NCBI RefSeq assembly: GCF_009857845.1
Contig: NZ_WWEQ01000011.1
Location: forward strand, 1-64,000
DNA length: 64,000 nucleotides
Source of the DNA: Brevibacterium rongguiense
Lineage (GTDB): Bacteria; Actinomycetota; Actinomycetes; Actinomycetales; Brevibacteriaceae
Direction of reading: 5' to 3'
The first letter of the stretch is position 1. Each line of letters starts with the position of its first letter. Below are positions 51,285 to 58,959 of this stretch, in pieces. The notes under the pieces were generated by a model. That model had not been told where the DNA came from and did no database searches. It was given only the letters and a program-made list of their open reading frames with translations. A program made the position numbers and the translations under genes.

Positions 51285-51322
51285 CCCAAGGGCCCCCGGA
51301 CGCGCGTCCGGGAGCCCTTGGG
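51285..51322 (-). terminator. Terminator downstream of rpsA
   Basis: Inverted repeat CCCAAGGGC.CCCGGACG pairing with CGTCCGGG.GCCCTTGGG: 17 of 18 pairs, short loop, 40 bases after the rpsA stop. It overlaps the longest possible start of the next minus-strand gene. Confidence 0.8.
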
Positions 51323-51361
51323 TTCGTGTGCTGGAGCCTGGGTGCTCAGGTCAGCCGCCGG

Positions 51362-52870
51362 TCAGTTGCCGGCGAGCTTCTCGCGCAGCGCGGCGAGAGC
51401 CTCGTCGCTGGCGAGGGTGCCCGCATCCGCACTGTCCTCGGAGCTGTAGTTCGAGGCCGTGGATGCCTCGGACGAGCTGGAGGACGAGGAAGAGGAGGAC
51501 GAGGAGGAAGAGGACTGGCTGCCGGCGTCCGCGTCTGCGGCGATCGCCTTGGCCACCTGCTTCTTGTGCTCCTCCCAGCGGGCCTGGGCGGCGGAGTACT
51601 CGCGCTCCCACGCCTCGCGCTGGGCGTCGTAGCCCTCCATCCACTCCTGGGTCTCCGGGTCGAAGCCCTCCGGGTACTTGTAGTTCCCGTCCTCGTCGTA
51701 CTCCTGGACCATGCCGTAGAGCGCGGGGTCGAGGAACTCCTCGGCCTCCGGGTCCACGCCCTCGTTGGCCTGCTTGAGCGACAGCGAGATGCGGCGGCGG
51801 TCCAGGTCGATGTCGATGACCTTGACGTAGATCGTCTCGTCGACGGACACGACCTGCTCGGGCAGGTCGATGTGGCGCACCGCGAGCTCCGAGATGTGCA
51901 CGAGGCCCTCGATGCCGTCCTCGACGCGCACGAACGCGCCGAACGGCACGAGCTTCGTGACCTTGCCGGGCACGATCTGGCCGATGACGTGCGTGCGGGC
52001 GAAGTGCTGCCACGGGTCTTCCTGCGTGGCCTTGAGCGACAGGGACACGCGCTCGCGGTCCATGTCGACGTCGAGGACCTCGACGGTGACCTCGTCGCCC
52101 ACGGAGACGACCTCGCTGGGGTGGTCGATGTGCTTCCAGGACAGCTCCGAGACGTGCACGAGGCCGTCCACGCCGCCCAGGTCGACGAAGGCGCCGAAGT
52201 TGACGATCGAGGACACGACGCCGGGACGGACCTGGCCCTTCTGGAGGGTCTGGAGGAAGTCGTGGCGGACCGCGGACTGCGTCTCCTCGAGCCAGGCGCG
52301 GCGGGAGAGGACGACGTTGTTGCGGTTCTTGTCGAGCTCGATGATCTTCGCCTCGACCTGCTGGCCGATGTACGGGGCGAGGTCGCGCACGCGGCGCATC
52401 TCCACCAGCGACGCCGGCAGGAAGCCGCGCAGGCCGATGTCGACGATGAGGCCGCCCTTGACGACCTCGATGACGGTGCCGGTGACGACGCCCTCGTTCT
52501 CCTTGATCTGCTCGATGTCGCCCCAGGCGCGCTCGTACTGCGCGCGCTTCTTGGACAGCATCAGGCGCCCGTCCTTGTCCTCCTTGGTGAGGACGAGGGC
52601 TTCGATGGGGTCTCCGACCTCGACGACCTCTGCGGGGTCAACGTCGTGCTTGATCGACAGCTCGCGCGAAAGGATGACGCCTTCCGTCTTGTATCCGATG
52701 TCGACCAGAACTTCGTCGCGGTCGACCTTGACGACGGTGCCCTCCACGATGTCGCCATCGTTGAAGTACTTGATCGTCTCGTCGACTGCCGCGAGGAAAT
52801 CTTCTGCAGTGCCGATGTCGTTGACGGCGATCTGCTCGGTCTGCGCCGTGCCCGGCGTGGTGGTGGTCAT
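51362..52870 (-). CDS. rpsA: 30S ribosomal protein S1
   Basis: Binds mRNA on the small subunit. The 502-residue protein has four S1 domains: about 36-105 (VEGTVVKVDRDEVLVDIGYKTEG), 122-190, 209-277 (PGVVSSIVNFGAFVDLGGVDGLVHVSELS) and 294-363 (PGKVTKLVPFGAFVRVEDGIEGLVHISELA). The region after residue 370 is acidic and Trp-rich, then contains an uninterrupted run of about 15 serines (51477-51521) before the conserved-looking tail DEALAALREKLAGN. Four domains is the usual actinobacterial number, so leaderless mRNA may be favoured over Shine-Dalgarno dependence. It is divergent from the methyltransferase. Confidence 0.95.
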   Translation of the reverse strand: MTTTTPGTAQTEQIAVNDIGTAEDFLAAVDETIKYFNDGDIVEGTVVKVDRDEVLVDIGYKTEGVILSRELSIKHDVDPAEVVEVGDPIEALVLTKEDKDGRLMLSKKRAQYERAWGDIEQIKENEGVVTGTVIEVVKGGLIVDIGLRGFLPASLVEMRRVRDLAPYIGQQVEAKIIELDKNRNNVVLSRRAWLEETQSAVRHDFLQTLQKGQVRPGVVSSIVNFGAFVDLGGVDGLVHVSELSWKHIDHPSEVVSVGDEVTVEVLDVDMDRERVSLSLKATQEDPWQHFARTHVIGQIVPGKVTKLVPFGAFVRVEDGIEGLVHISELAVRHIDLPEQVVSVDETIYVKVIDIDLDRRRISLSLKQANEGVDPEAEEFLDPALYGMVQEYDEDGNYKYPEGFDPETQEWMEGYDAQREAWEREYSAAQARWEEHKKQVAKAIAADADAGSQSSSSSSSSSSSSSSSEASTASNYSSEDSADAGTLASDEALAALREKLAGN

Positions 52871-53023
52871 AGAGGTAGAGACTCCGTAATGGACTGGTTC
52901 CCGCAGGCCCCGGCTGCAGCCGGCTCCCGAGGGGGGTTGGCGTTATGGACGTGTATGCGCGCTCTCCCGCGGCCGGCCGCTGCGGTCCACGGCGGCCCGG
53001 AGTGGTGGGCCGCGCGCATGCGG

Positions 53024-53029
53024 TAGCAT
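53024..53029 (+). promoter_or_regulatory. -10 box for the methyltransferase gene
   Basis: TAGCAT, 95 bases upstream of the GTG at 53124, within the spacer between the divergent rpsA and methyltransferase genes. A minus-strand TACGAT (53072-53067) may serve rpsA. Neither has a clear -35. Confidence 0.35.
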
Positions 53030-53123
53030 CGGGGCAGGCGCCGGAGAATCGGCGCATACGGCATCAATCGTAACACCGATGAGCCCGCGCGGCACCCGGT
53101 CCCACGCGCGGCGAAGGGATCCT

Positions 53124-53960
53124 GTGAGCGAGCGCCCCGACGAGGCGGAGATCATCTCCGGCGGCTACCTGTCCATCGACGAAGAGGCCTCCGTGCGGGC
53201 CAACCGCAGCTACTGGGACTCCTCCGCCGTCGACTACCTCGCCGAGCACGGCAGCTTCCTGGGCGCGAGCGACTTCATCTGGTGCCCGGAGGGCGTGCGC
53301 GAGTCCGATGTGGCCCTGCTCGGCGACGTCGAGCGCCGCCAGATCCTCGAGGTCGGCTGCGGCGCAGGGCAGTGCTCGCGCTGGTTGGCCGAGCAGGGTG
53401 CGCTGGCCACCGGGGTGGACCTGTCGAGCGGGATGCTCGAGCAGGCTTCGCGGCTGCAGCGCGAGCACCCGCTCAGCGCCGCCGCGGTCCCGCCCACGTT
53501 CCTCCAGGCCGACGCGCGCTCGCTGCCGTTCCCGTCCGCGAGCTTCGACGCCGCGTTCTCCTCCTACGGGGCGCTGCCGTTCGTCAAGGACGCCGATGTG
53601 GTGCTCGCCGAGGTCGCCCGCGTGCTGCGGCCCGGCGGCCAGTGGGTCTTCTCCGTCACCCACCCCCTGCGCTGGATGTTCCCGGATGTGCCGGGCGAGG
53701 CGGGGCTCACCGTCGAGTACTCGTACTTCGACCGCACCCCCTACGTCGAGCTCGACGCGCACGGCTCCCCTGTCTACGCCGAGCACCACCGGACGATGGG
53801 CGACTGGATGGCGCTGCTCGTCTCCGCGGGGTTCGCGGTCACCGGGCTGACCGAGCCCGAGTGGCCCGCGGACAACGAGACCGCGTGGGGCGGCTGGTCG
53901 CCGCTGCGGGGCGCGCTCATGCCGGGGACCGCGATCTTCTCCGCCCGCCTGCCGGGCTGA
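53124..53960 (+). CDS. SAM-dependent methyltransferase (class I)
   Basis: 278-residue methyltransferase of the Methyltransf_11 type. Motif I is ILEVGCGAGQCSRWL (74-88), then GVDLSSGMLEQA (motif post I/II), LPFPSASFDAAFSSYGALPFV and LRPGGQWVFSVTHPLRW. Substrate unknown; the SYWDSSAVDYLAEHG lead-in is shared with actinobacterial homologues found beside polA/rpsA. The GTG at 53124 is preceded by AAGGGA; an ATG at 53079 would be an alternative longer start. It is convergent with polA. Confidence 0.88.
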   Translation: MSERPDEAEIISGGYLSIDEEASVRANRSYWDSSAVDYLAEHGSFLGASDFIWCPEGVRESDVALLGDVERRQILEVGCGAGQCSRWLAEQGALATGVDLSSGMLEQASRLQREHPLSAAAVPPTFLQADARSLPFPSASFDAAFSSYGALPFVKDADVVLAEVARVLRPGGQWVFSVTHPLRWMFPDVPGEAGLTVEYSYFDRTPYVELDAHGSPVYAEHHRTMGDWMALLVSAGFAVTGLTEPEWPADNETAWGGWSPLRGALMPGTAIFSARLPG

Positions 53961-53964
53961 GTCC

Positions 53965-54004
53965 CCGCCGCCGAGGCCCGGGCCGGCCCGCGCCTCGGCG
54001 GCGG
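53965..54004. terminator. Bidirectional terminator between the methyltransferase and polA
   Basis: A perfect 13-bp stem (CCGCCGCCGAGGC/GCCTCGGCGGCGG, 53965-53977 and 53992-54004) with a 14-base loop that is itself GC-palindromic, in the 90-base gap between convergent genes. Confidence 0.8.
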
Positions 54005-54050
54005 ATCCGCGCGGGTCCCCGCGGGCACAGGGCCCCCGCAGGCGCCCGGC

Positions 54051-56705
54051 TCAGTGCGCGGCGGCCTGCCAGTCCGGGCCCGTGCCCACGTTGACGTCGA
54101 GCGGGACGCTCAGCTGCGCTGCGGCGCCCATCTGGTCCTTGAGGATCGCTTCGACCCGGTCGGCCTCACCGCGCGCCACCTCGACGATGACCTCGTCGTG
54201 GACCTGGAGGAGCAGGCGGCTGCTCAGCTCCGCCGCGCGCAGCCCGTCGTCCACCCGGCACATCGCGAGCTTCATGATGTCCGCGGCGCTGCCCTGGATG
54301 GGGGCGTTGAGGGCGGCCCGCTCGGCCATCTCGCGCAGCTGCCGGCGGTCCGACGTCAGCTGCGGCAGGTAGCGCCTGCGGCCGTACATCGTCTCCGTGT
54401 AGCCGCGCCCGCGCGCCTCCTCGACGACCCCGTAGAGGTAGTCGCGCACCGCCCCGAAGCGCTCGAAGTATGTGTCCATGAGCCCCTTGGCCTCGTCCAC
54501 GCCGATGCGCAGCTGCTTGGACAGGCCGAACGCGCTCAGGCCGTACACCAGCCCGTAGGACATCGCCTTGACCTTCGAGCGCATCTCACCGGTGACCTCC
54601 GCGGGCTGCGCGTGGAAGACCTGGCCCGCGACGAACGTGTGGAGGTCCTCCCCCGCGTTGAACGCGGCGACGAGCGCCTCGTCCCCGGCGAGGTGGGCGA
54701 GGATGCGCATCTCGATCTGCGAGTAGTCCGCGCTCATGAGCGCGTCGTAGCCGGCCGCTTCCTCCGGCACGAACACCGACCGGATCCGGCGCCCGGCATC
54801 GGTGCGCACGGGGATGTTCTGCAGGTTGGGGTCCTTCGACGACAGCCGGCCGGTCGCGGCGACCGTCTGGAGGTAGGTCGTGTGGATGCGGCCGTCGTCG
54901 GCCACGACCTTCTCCAGGCCCACGACGGTCTGCTTGAGCTTGATGGAGTCCCGATAGGCCAGCAGGTGGGCGAGGAACGGGTGCTCCGTCTTGGCGAACA
55001 GGTCGGCCAGCGCGTCGGCGTCGGTCGTGTAGCCGGTCTTCGTGCGCTTGGTCTTGGGCATGCCGAGCTCGTCGAAGAGCACGCCCTGGAGCTGCTTGGG
55101 CGAGCCCAGGTTGACCTCGCGCCCCAGCTCCCGGTACGCCTCCTGGGCGCTCGCGTCGGCCTGCGCCCCGAACAGCCCGACGAGCTCGGTCAGCCGGGTG
55201 CCCTCGACGGCGATGCCGGCCAGCTCCATCCGGGCGAGCACAGCCTGGGTGGGCAGCTCGATGTCCTCGAGGACCCCGGTGAGGTGTGCGGCGTCGAGGC
55301 GCTCGCGCAGCGCCGCCGCCAGCCGCGGCAGGACCCCCGCCCGCCGGCCCACCGCCTCGCCGGCGCCGCCCAGGTCGAGCTCGCCCTCGGGCACCGGCGC
55401 GGCGATGTCGATGCCGAGGCTGCGCTCGGCGGCCTCAGTCAGGTCGTAGCTGCGCTGGTCGGGCACGAGCAGGTACTCCGCGAGCTCCGTGTCGAGCCAC
55501 ACGCGCGGCTGCCCGTAGCCCGCCCGCACGAGGCCCTTGAGCTGCGGCTTCGCATCGTTGAACACGAGGCGCCCATGGCCTGCGAGCACGGCGTCGAGGG
55601 CGTCCACCCCGGCCTCGTCGAGGTCGCGCAGCCGCGCCGCGACCGCTTCCTCGCCCTGCGCGAGCGCAATCCACTCCGGTTCGGAGCCCGTTGCGTCCGC
55701 GTCGCTCTCGACGCCCACGGGCGCGGCGGTGTCGAGGGCGCCCAGCCACGCCGCGAACTCGGCGGATTCGAGCACGCGCGGCTGCGGTGCCTGCGCGGCA
55801 GCGGCGACGGGCTCCTGGGACGCGGCCGAGCCGAAGACCTCCTGGACCCGCGAGCCGAAGGCGCGGAACTCGAGCTGGTCGAACAGCTCGCTCACCCGCT
55901 CGGCGTCCACCCCGCCCAGGCGGGCCGAATCGAGCTCGAAGTCGAGGTCGAGGTCGTCGAGGAGCCGGTTGAGGCGGTAGTTGCGCTCGACGTCCGCACG
56001 GTGCGAGCGCAGGCTCTCGCCCGCCTTGCCCTTGATCTCGTCCGCGTGGTCGAGCACGCCCGGCAGGTCGCCGTAGGAGGCCAGCCACTTCGCGGCGGTC
56101 TTGTCACCCACCCCGGGCACGCCGGGCAGGTTGTCCGCCTTCTCCCCGACGAGCGCGGCCAGCCCCCGGTAGTTGGCGGGGCTCACCGCGTACTTCTCCT
56201 CGATGGCCGCGGGCGTCATGCGGGAGAGATCGGACAGGCCGCGCTTGGGGTAGAGGATCGTCACCCGGTCCGTGGACAGCTGGAAGGAGTCCTTGTCCCC
56301 CGTGGCGAGCAGCACCTGGGCCCCGGCCTCCGCGCCGCGGCGCGCGAGGGTCGCCAGCACGTCGTCGGCCTCGAAGCCCTCCGCGGTGAGCACGGGGACC
56401 CCCATGGCGCCGAGCACGTCCTGGATGAGCTCCACCTGCCCGCGGAACTCCTCGGGCGTCTTCGCGCGGCCGGCCTTGTATTCGCCGTACTCCTCGAGCC
56501 GGAACGTCTGGCGGCCCAGGTCGAACGCGACCGCCAGGTGCGTGGGCTGCTCGGTCTCGCATGCCTTGAGGAGCATGGAGACGAAGCCGTAGACCGCGTT
56601 GGTCGCCTGGCCCGTCGACGTCGAGAAGTTCTCCACTGGCAGGGCGTAGAAGGCGCGGTAGGCCAGGGAATGTCCGTCGATCAGCAGCAGCCTGTTCTCA
56701 CTCAC
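54051..56705 (-). CDS. polA: DNA polymerase I
   Basis: Repair and Okazaki-fragment polymerase, 884 residues. The N-terminal 5'-3' exonuclease shows LIDGHSLAYRAFYAL, EADDVLATLA and GVPGVGDKTAAKWL (about 1-290). The middle 3'-5' exonuclease-like domain lacks the DEDD residues, as in other actinobacterial Pol I, so proofreading is probably absent. The polymerase domain has motif A DYSQIE (D660), the O-helix R709 to G722 with Tyr717 where Taq has Phe667, and motif C HDE at 836-838. GTG start at 56705 with a TAGGCT box 6 bases upstream and no ribosome binding site. Confidence 0.96.
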   Translation of the reverse strand: MSENRLLLIDGHSLAYRAFYALPVENFSTSTGQATNAVYGFVSMLLKACETEQPTHLAVAFDLGRQTFRLEEYGEYKAGRAKTPEEFRGQVELIQDVLGAMGVPVLTAEGFEADDVLATLARRGAEAGAQVLLATGDKDSFQLSTDRVTILYPKRGLSDLSRMTPAAIEEKYAVSPANYRGLAALVGEKADNLPGVPGVGDKTAAKWLASYGDLPGVLDHADEIKGKAGESLRSHRADVERNYRLNRLLDDLDLDFELDSARLGGVDAERVSELFDQLEFRAFGSRVQEVFGSAASQEPVAAAAQAPQPRVLESAEFAAWLGALDTAAPVGVESDADATGSEPEWIALAQGEEAVAARLRDLDEAGVDALDAVLAGHGRLVFNDAKPQLKGLVRAGYGQPRVWLDTELAEYLLVPDQRSYDLTEAAERSLGIDIAAPVPEGELDLGGAGEAVGRRAGVLPRLAAALRERLDAAHLTGVLEDIELPTQAVLARMELAGIAVEGTRLTELVGLFGAQADASAQEAYRELGREVNLGSPKQLQGVLFDELGMPKTKRTKTGYTTDADALADLFAKTEHPFLAHLLAYRDSIKLKQTVVGLEKVVADDGRIHTTYLQTVAATGRLSSKDPNLQNIPVRTDAGRRIRSVFVPEEAAGYDALMSADYSQIEMRILAHLAGDEALVAAFNAGEDLHTFVAGQVFHAQPAEVTGEMRSKVKAMSYGLVYGLSAFGLSKQLRIGVDEAKGLMDTYFERFGAVRDYLYGVVEEARGRGYTETMYGRRRYLPQLTSDRRQLREMAERAALNAPIQGSAADIMKLAMCRVDDGLRAAELSSRLLLQVHDEVIVEVARGEADRVEAILKDQMGAAAQLSVPLDVNVGTGPDWQAAAH

Positions 56706-57046
56706 CCGCCCAGCCTATCGCGCACAGAGCGGCGGCCCACCCCGCGCGGAGGGCGGGCGCCGTGCCCCGGCCGAGCCCTGGACGAAGGGAGGGCCCCGCG
56801 GTTCCCGAGCCGGCGGCGGACCCCGGCCGGCACGCAGCCGGAGCGCAGTCAGAGAGCAACCGGGCAGCAGTCAGGGGGCAGCAGGAGGGCGGGCGGAGGG
56901 CAGCCGGCGGGCGGGTCCCACCCTCGTCCACGCACCCGGCAGGCTAGATTGGGGCGGACGCGCGGCCGCGCGGGTGCGGACCCGCGCGGCCGTCGTCCCC
57001 GGGCTGGGACTCATCCCAGCCATGACACCGACAGAGGGAGGCACCC
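56706..57046. promoter_or_regulatory. 341-base divergent spacer between polA and the thioesterase gene
   Basis: It holds the leaderless polA -10 box TAGGCT on the minus strand (56717-56712), and TAGATT on the plus strand (56945-56950) for the thioesterase gene, 96 bases before its ATG. Between them is GC-rich, purine-biased sequence with short GGGCAGC/GGGCGGGCGG repeats (about 56868-56920). I see no gene in it. Confidence 0.5.
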
Positions 57047-57547
57047 ATGGCCGCAGCTCACAGCGCAGGCGACGACGCGCAGGGGGCGCACGGCGCCCAG
57101 GGCGGGCACGGCCTGCCGACCCTGCGACCGGACATGGACGAGCGGGAGCGCGCCGCGCTCGTCGCGGCGGCCAATGCCCAGGCGCGCGGCACGATCGCCG
57201 ATGCCCTGCACTTGGAGATCACCGATGCCGGCTACGACTTCGCCGAGGGGCGCATGCCGGTGGCGGGCAACACGCAGCCCGCGGGCCTGTTCCACGGCGG
57301 CGCGCACGTTGTGCTGGCCGAGTCGTTGGGCTCGACGCACGCGTTCGCGCTGGCGGGCGGGCCGGTGGTGGGGGTCGACCTCAATGCCACCCACATCCGC
57401 GGCGCGCGCTGCGGCTACGTCCACGGCCGGGCGGAGGTGCTCCACCGCGGGCGCACGCTCATGAGCCACGAGGTGAAGATGCGCGACGACGAGGGCCGGC
57501 TGCTCTCGATCGTGCGGATCACGAACATGGTCCTCGAGCGCGGCTGA
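57047..57547 (+). CDS. PaaI-family hotdog thioesterase
   Basis: 166-residue acyl-CoA thioesterase-like protein. The hotdog core starts near residue 40; the active-site segment is GNTQPAGLFHGGAHVVLAESLGS with N75, H83-G84-G85 and E92, as in the 4-hydroxybenzoyl-CoA thioesterase/PaaI group. The C-terminal EVKMRDDEGRLLSIVRITNMVL is typical. The first ~28 residues are low-complexity. GAGGGAGG precedes the ATG at 57047. It is divergent from polA and convergent with the response regulator (12-base gap). Substrate not known. Confidence 0.86.
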   Translation: MAAAHSAGDDAQGAHGAQGGHGLPTLRPDMDERERAALVAAANAQARGTIADALHLEITDAGYDFAEGRMPVAGNTQPAGLFHGGAHVVLAESLGSTHAFALAGGPVVGVDLNATHIRGARCGYVHGRAEVLHRGRTLMSHEVKMRDDEGRLLSIVRITNMVLERG

Positions 57548-57559
57548 GCGCGGGCCGGG

Positions 57560-58171
57560 TCAGCCCTTCTGCTTGCTGCCGATCTGGTCGAGGACGGTCT
57601 CGGCGACCTCGCGCATCGTCAGGCGGCGATCCATCGAGGTCTTCTGGATCCAGCGGAACGCCTCCGGCTCGCTCAGGCCCATGTTGGCCGTGAGCAGGCT
57701 CTTGGCGCGCTCGACGAGCTTGCGGGTCTCGAAGCGGTCGCTCATGTCCGCGATCTCCGATTCGAGCGCCGCGATCTCCGCGTGGCGCGACAGCGCGATC
57801 TCGAGGGCCGGCACGAGGTCGGCTTCGGTGAAGGGCTTGACGACATAGGCCATCGCACCGGCGTCGCGGGCCCGCTCGACGAGCTCCTTCTGGGAGAACG
57901 CGGTGAGCAGGACAACGGGGGCGATGCGGGCGCGGGCGATGCGCTCGGCCGCGGAGATGCCGTCGAGCTTGGGCATCTTGATGTCCATGACGACGAGGTC
58001 GGGGCGGAGCTCCTCGGCGAGGCGGACGGCGGATTCGCCGTCGGCGGCCTCGCCGACGACGTCGTAGCCGACCTCCCGGAGCATTTCGACGATGTCGAGC
58101 CGGATGACCGATTCGTCCTCGGCGACGACGACGCGTCGGATGGGCTGGGCGCTGCTGTCTGATTGAGCCAC
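57560..58171 (-). CDS. pdtaR: ANTAR-domain response regulator (PdtaR-like)
   Basis: Two-component regulator that acts as a transcription antiterminator by binding RNA. The 203-residue protein has a receiver domain (about 11-125) with the phosphoacceptor D63 (VVMDIKMP), acidic E18/D19, and K112 in VVKPF. An ANTAR domain follows (about 140-195: FETRKLVERAKSLLTANMGLSEPEAFRWIQKTSMDRRLTMREVAETVL). This is the arrangement of M. tuberculosis PdtaR (Rv1626), whose gene also neighbours polA. No cognate kinase is next to it. GTG start at 58171 with TAGGAT exactly 6 bases upstream: leaderless. Confidence 0.9.
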   Translation of the reverse strand: MAQSDSSAQPIRRVVVAEDESVIRLDIVEMLREVGYDVVGEAADGESAVRLAEELRPDLVVMDIKMPKLDGISAAERIARARIAPVVLLTAFSQKELVERARDAGAMAYVVKPFTEADLVPALEIALSRHAEIAALESEIADMSDRFETRKLVERAKSLLTANMGLSEPEAFRWIQKTSMDRRLTMREVAETVLDQIGSKQKG

Positions 58172-58177
58172 GGAGCA

Positions 58178-58183
58178 ATCCTA
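58178..58183 (-). promoter_or_regulatory. Leaderless -10 box for the ANTAR regulator
   Basis: TAGGAT on the minus strand, 6 bases before the GTG at 58171; no Shine-Dalgarno sequence. Confidence 0.5.
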
Positions 58184-58252
58184 AACCCAACGCGGGCGCG
58201 CCCGCGCGCAGTCGAGCGGCTGCCTGTCCGCCCTCGGCGAAACCCGCGCCTG

Positions 58253-58348
58253 TGCGCGGGCGGTCGAGTGCGCGAGCGGCGGAGTGTGCGGGCGGTCGAG
58301 TGCGCGGGCGGCGGAGTGCGCGGGCGGTCGAGTGCGCGAGCGGCGGAG
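58253..58348. repeat. Six 16-bp tandem repeats upstream of the ANTAR regulator
   Basis: Units at 58253, 58269, 58285, 58301, 58317 and 58333 alternate between TGCGCGGGCGGTCGAG and TGCGCGAGCGGCGGAG types, so the higher-order unit is 32 bp. The unit length is not a multiple of 3 and no gene covers it. It lies in the 420-base spacer between the regulator start and tRNA-Leu; a second, weaker repeat (GACCGTGCCGGCCG) follows at about 58489-58533. Nothing else was recognised in this spacer apart from the tRNA promoter. Confidence 0.85.
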
Positions 58349-58575
58349 GGCGCCTGCGGGCGCACGGACGGGCAACCCGCCTGCAGCGGGCGACGCAGCC
58401 CCACTCGGTCCGCGGGGCGCTGTGCCCGAGGCCGAGCTGGCCAAGACCCCACCTGCCGCGACCGCACGGGCTGAGAGCGCGCTGCCGGAGACCGTGCCGG
58501 CCGCGACCACGCTCCCGGCGACCGTGCCGGCCGAGACCGCGCTGCCCGAGACCGCGAGCCGCGAGCGCGATGGCC

Positions 58576-58581
58576 TAGACT
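58576..58581 (+). promoter_or_regulatory. -10 box for tRNA-Leu
   Basis: TAGACT ends 10 bases before the mature 5' end of tRNA-Leu, a normal spacing for an actinobacterial tRNA promoter. Confidence 0.5.
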
Positions 58582-58591
58582 GGGCGGCGTT

Positions 58592-58673
58592 GCCGGATTG
58601 GCGGAATCGGTAGACGCGGCGCACTCAAAATGCGTTGCCTCACGGCGTGCGGGTTCGAGTCCCGCATCCGGCA
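58592..58673 (+). tRNA. tRNA-Leu (anticodon CAA)
   Basis: 82 bases with a full cloverleaf. The acceptor GCCGGAT pairs with ATCCGGC, followed by discriminator A. The anticodon stem GCGCA/TGCGT encloses CTCAAAA, so the anticodon is CAA and the codon read is UUG. A class II variable arm (TGCCTCACGGCG region) and T arm GCGGG-TTCGAGT-CCCGC are present. CCA is not encoded. Confidence 0.95.
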
Positions 58674-58702
58674 CGGGCCCCGCCCGCGGGCGGCACGGAA
58701 AA

Positions 58703-58726
58703 GGGCCCCGGAGCAATCCGGGGCCC
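58703..58726. terminator. Terminator between the convergent tRNA genes
   Basis: A perfect 10-bp stem (GGGCCCCGGA/TCCGGGGCCC) with a GCAA tetraloop, centred between tRNA-Leu and tRNA-Gly; an AAAA tract precedes it on the plus strand, giving T residues after it on the minus strand. Confidence 0.85.
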
Positions 58727-58752
58727 TGACCCGTGCCGGGAGGCCGGCCGAG

Positions 58753-58828
<76 letters not shown>

Positions 58829-58861
58829 GCGCGCCGCACCGCTGCGGCGAACACTGGAAAC

Positions 58862-58867
58862 ATACTA
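58862..58867 (-). promoter_or_regulatory. -10 box for tRNA-Gly
   Basis: TAGTAT on the minus strand, 33 bases before the tRNA-Gly 5' end, with TTGCTC 15 bases further upstream as a possible -35 box. Confidence 0.45.
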
Positions 58868-58959
58868 CCCCACCGCGCGCCGGAGCAACTTGGCGCCGGC
58901 CGCAGGGGCGCGGCCGCGGCAGCGCCCGGCCGGCGGCCGCAGCGGTGTTCGCTCCGAGG

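Noticed and set aside
58253-58348. Tandem repeat considered as a CRISPR array
   Set aside because: Units are 16 bp and directly adjacent with no unique spacers, and no cas gene is present.
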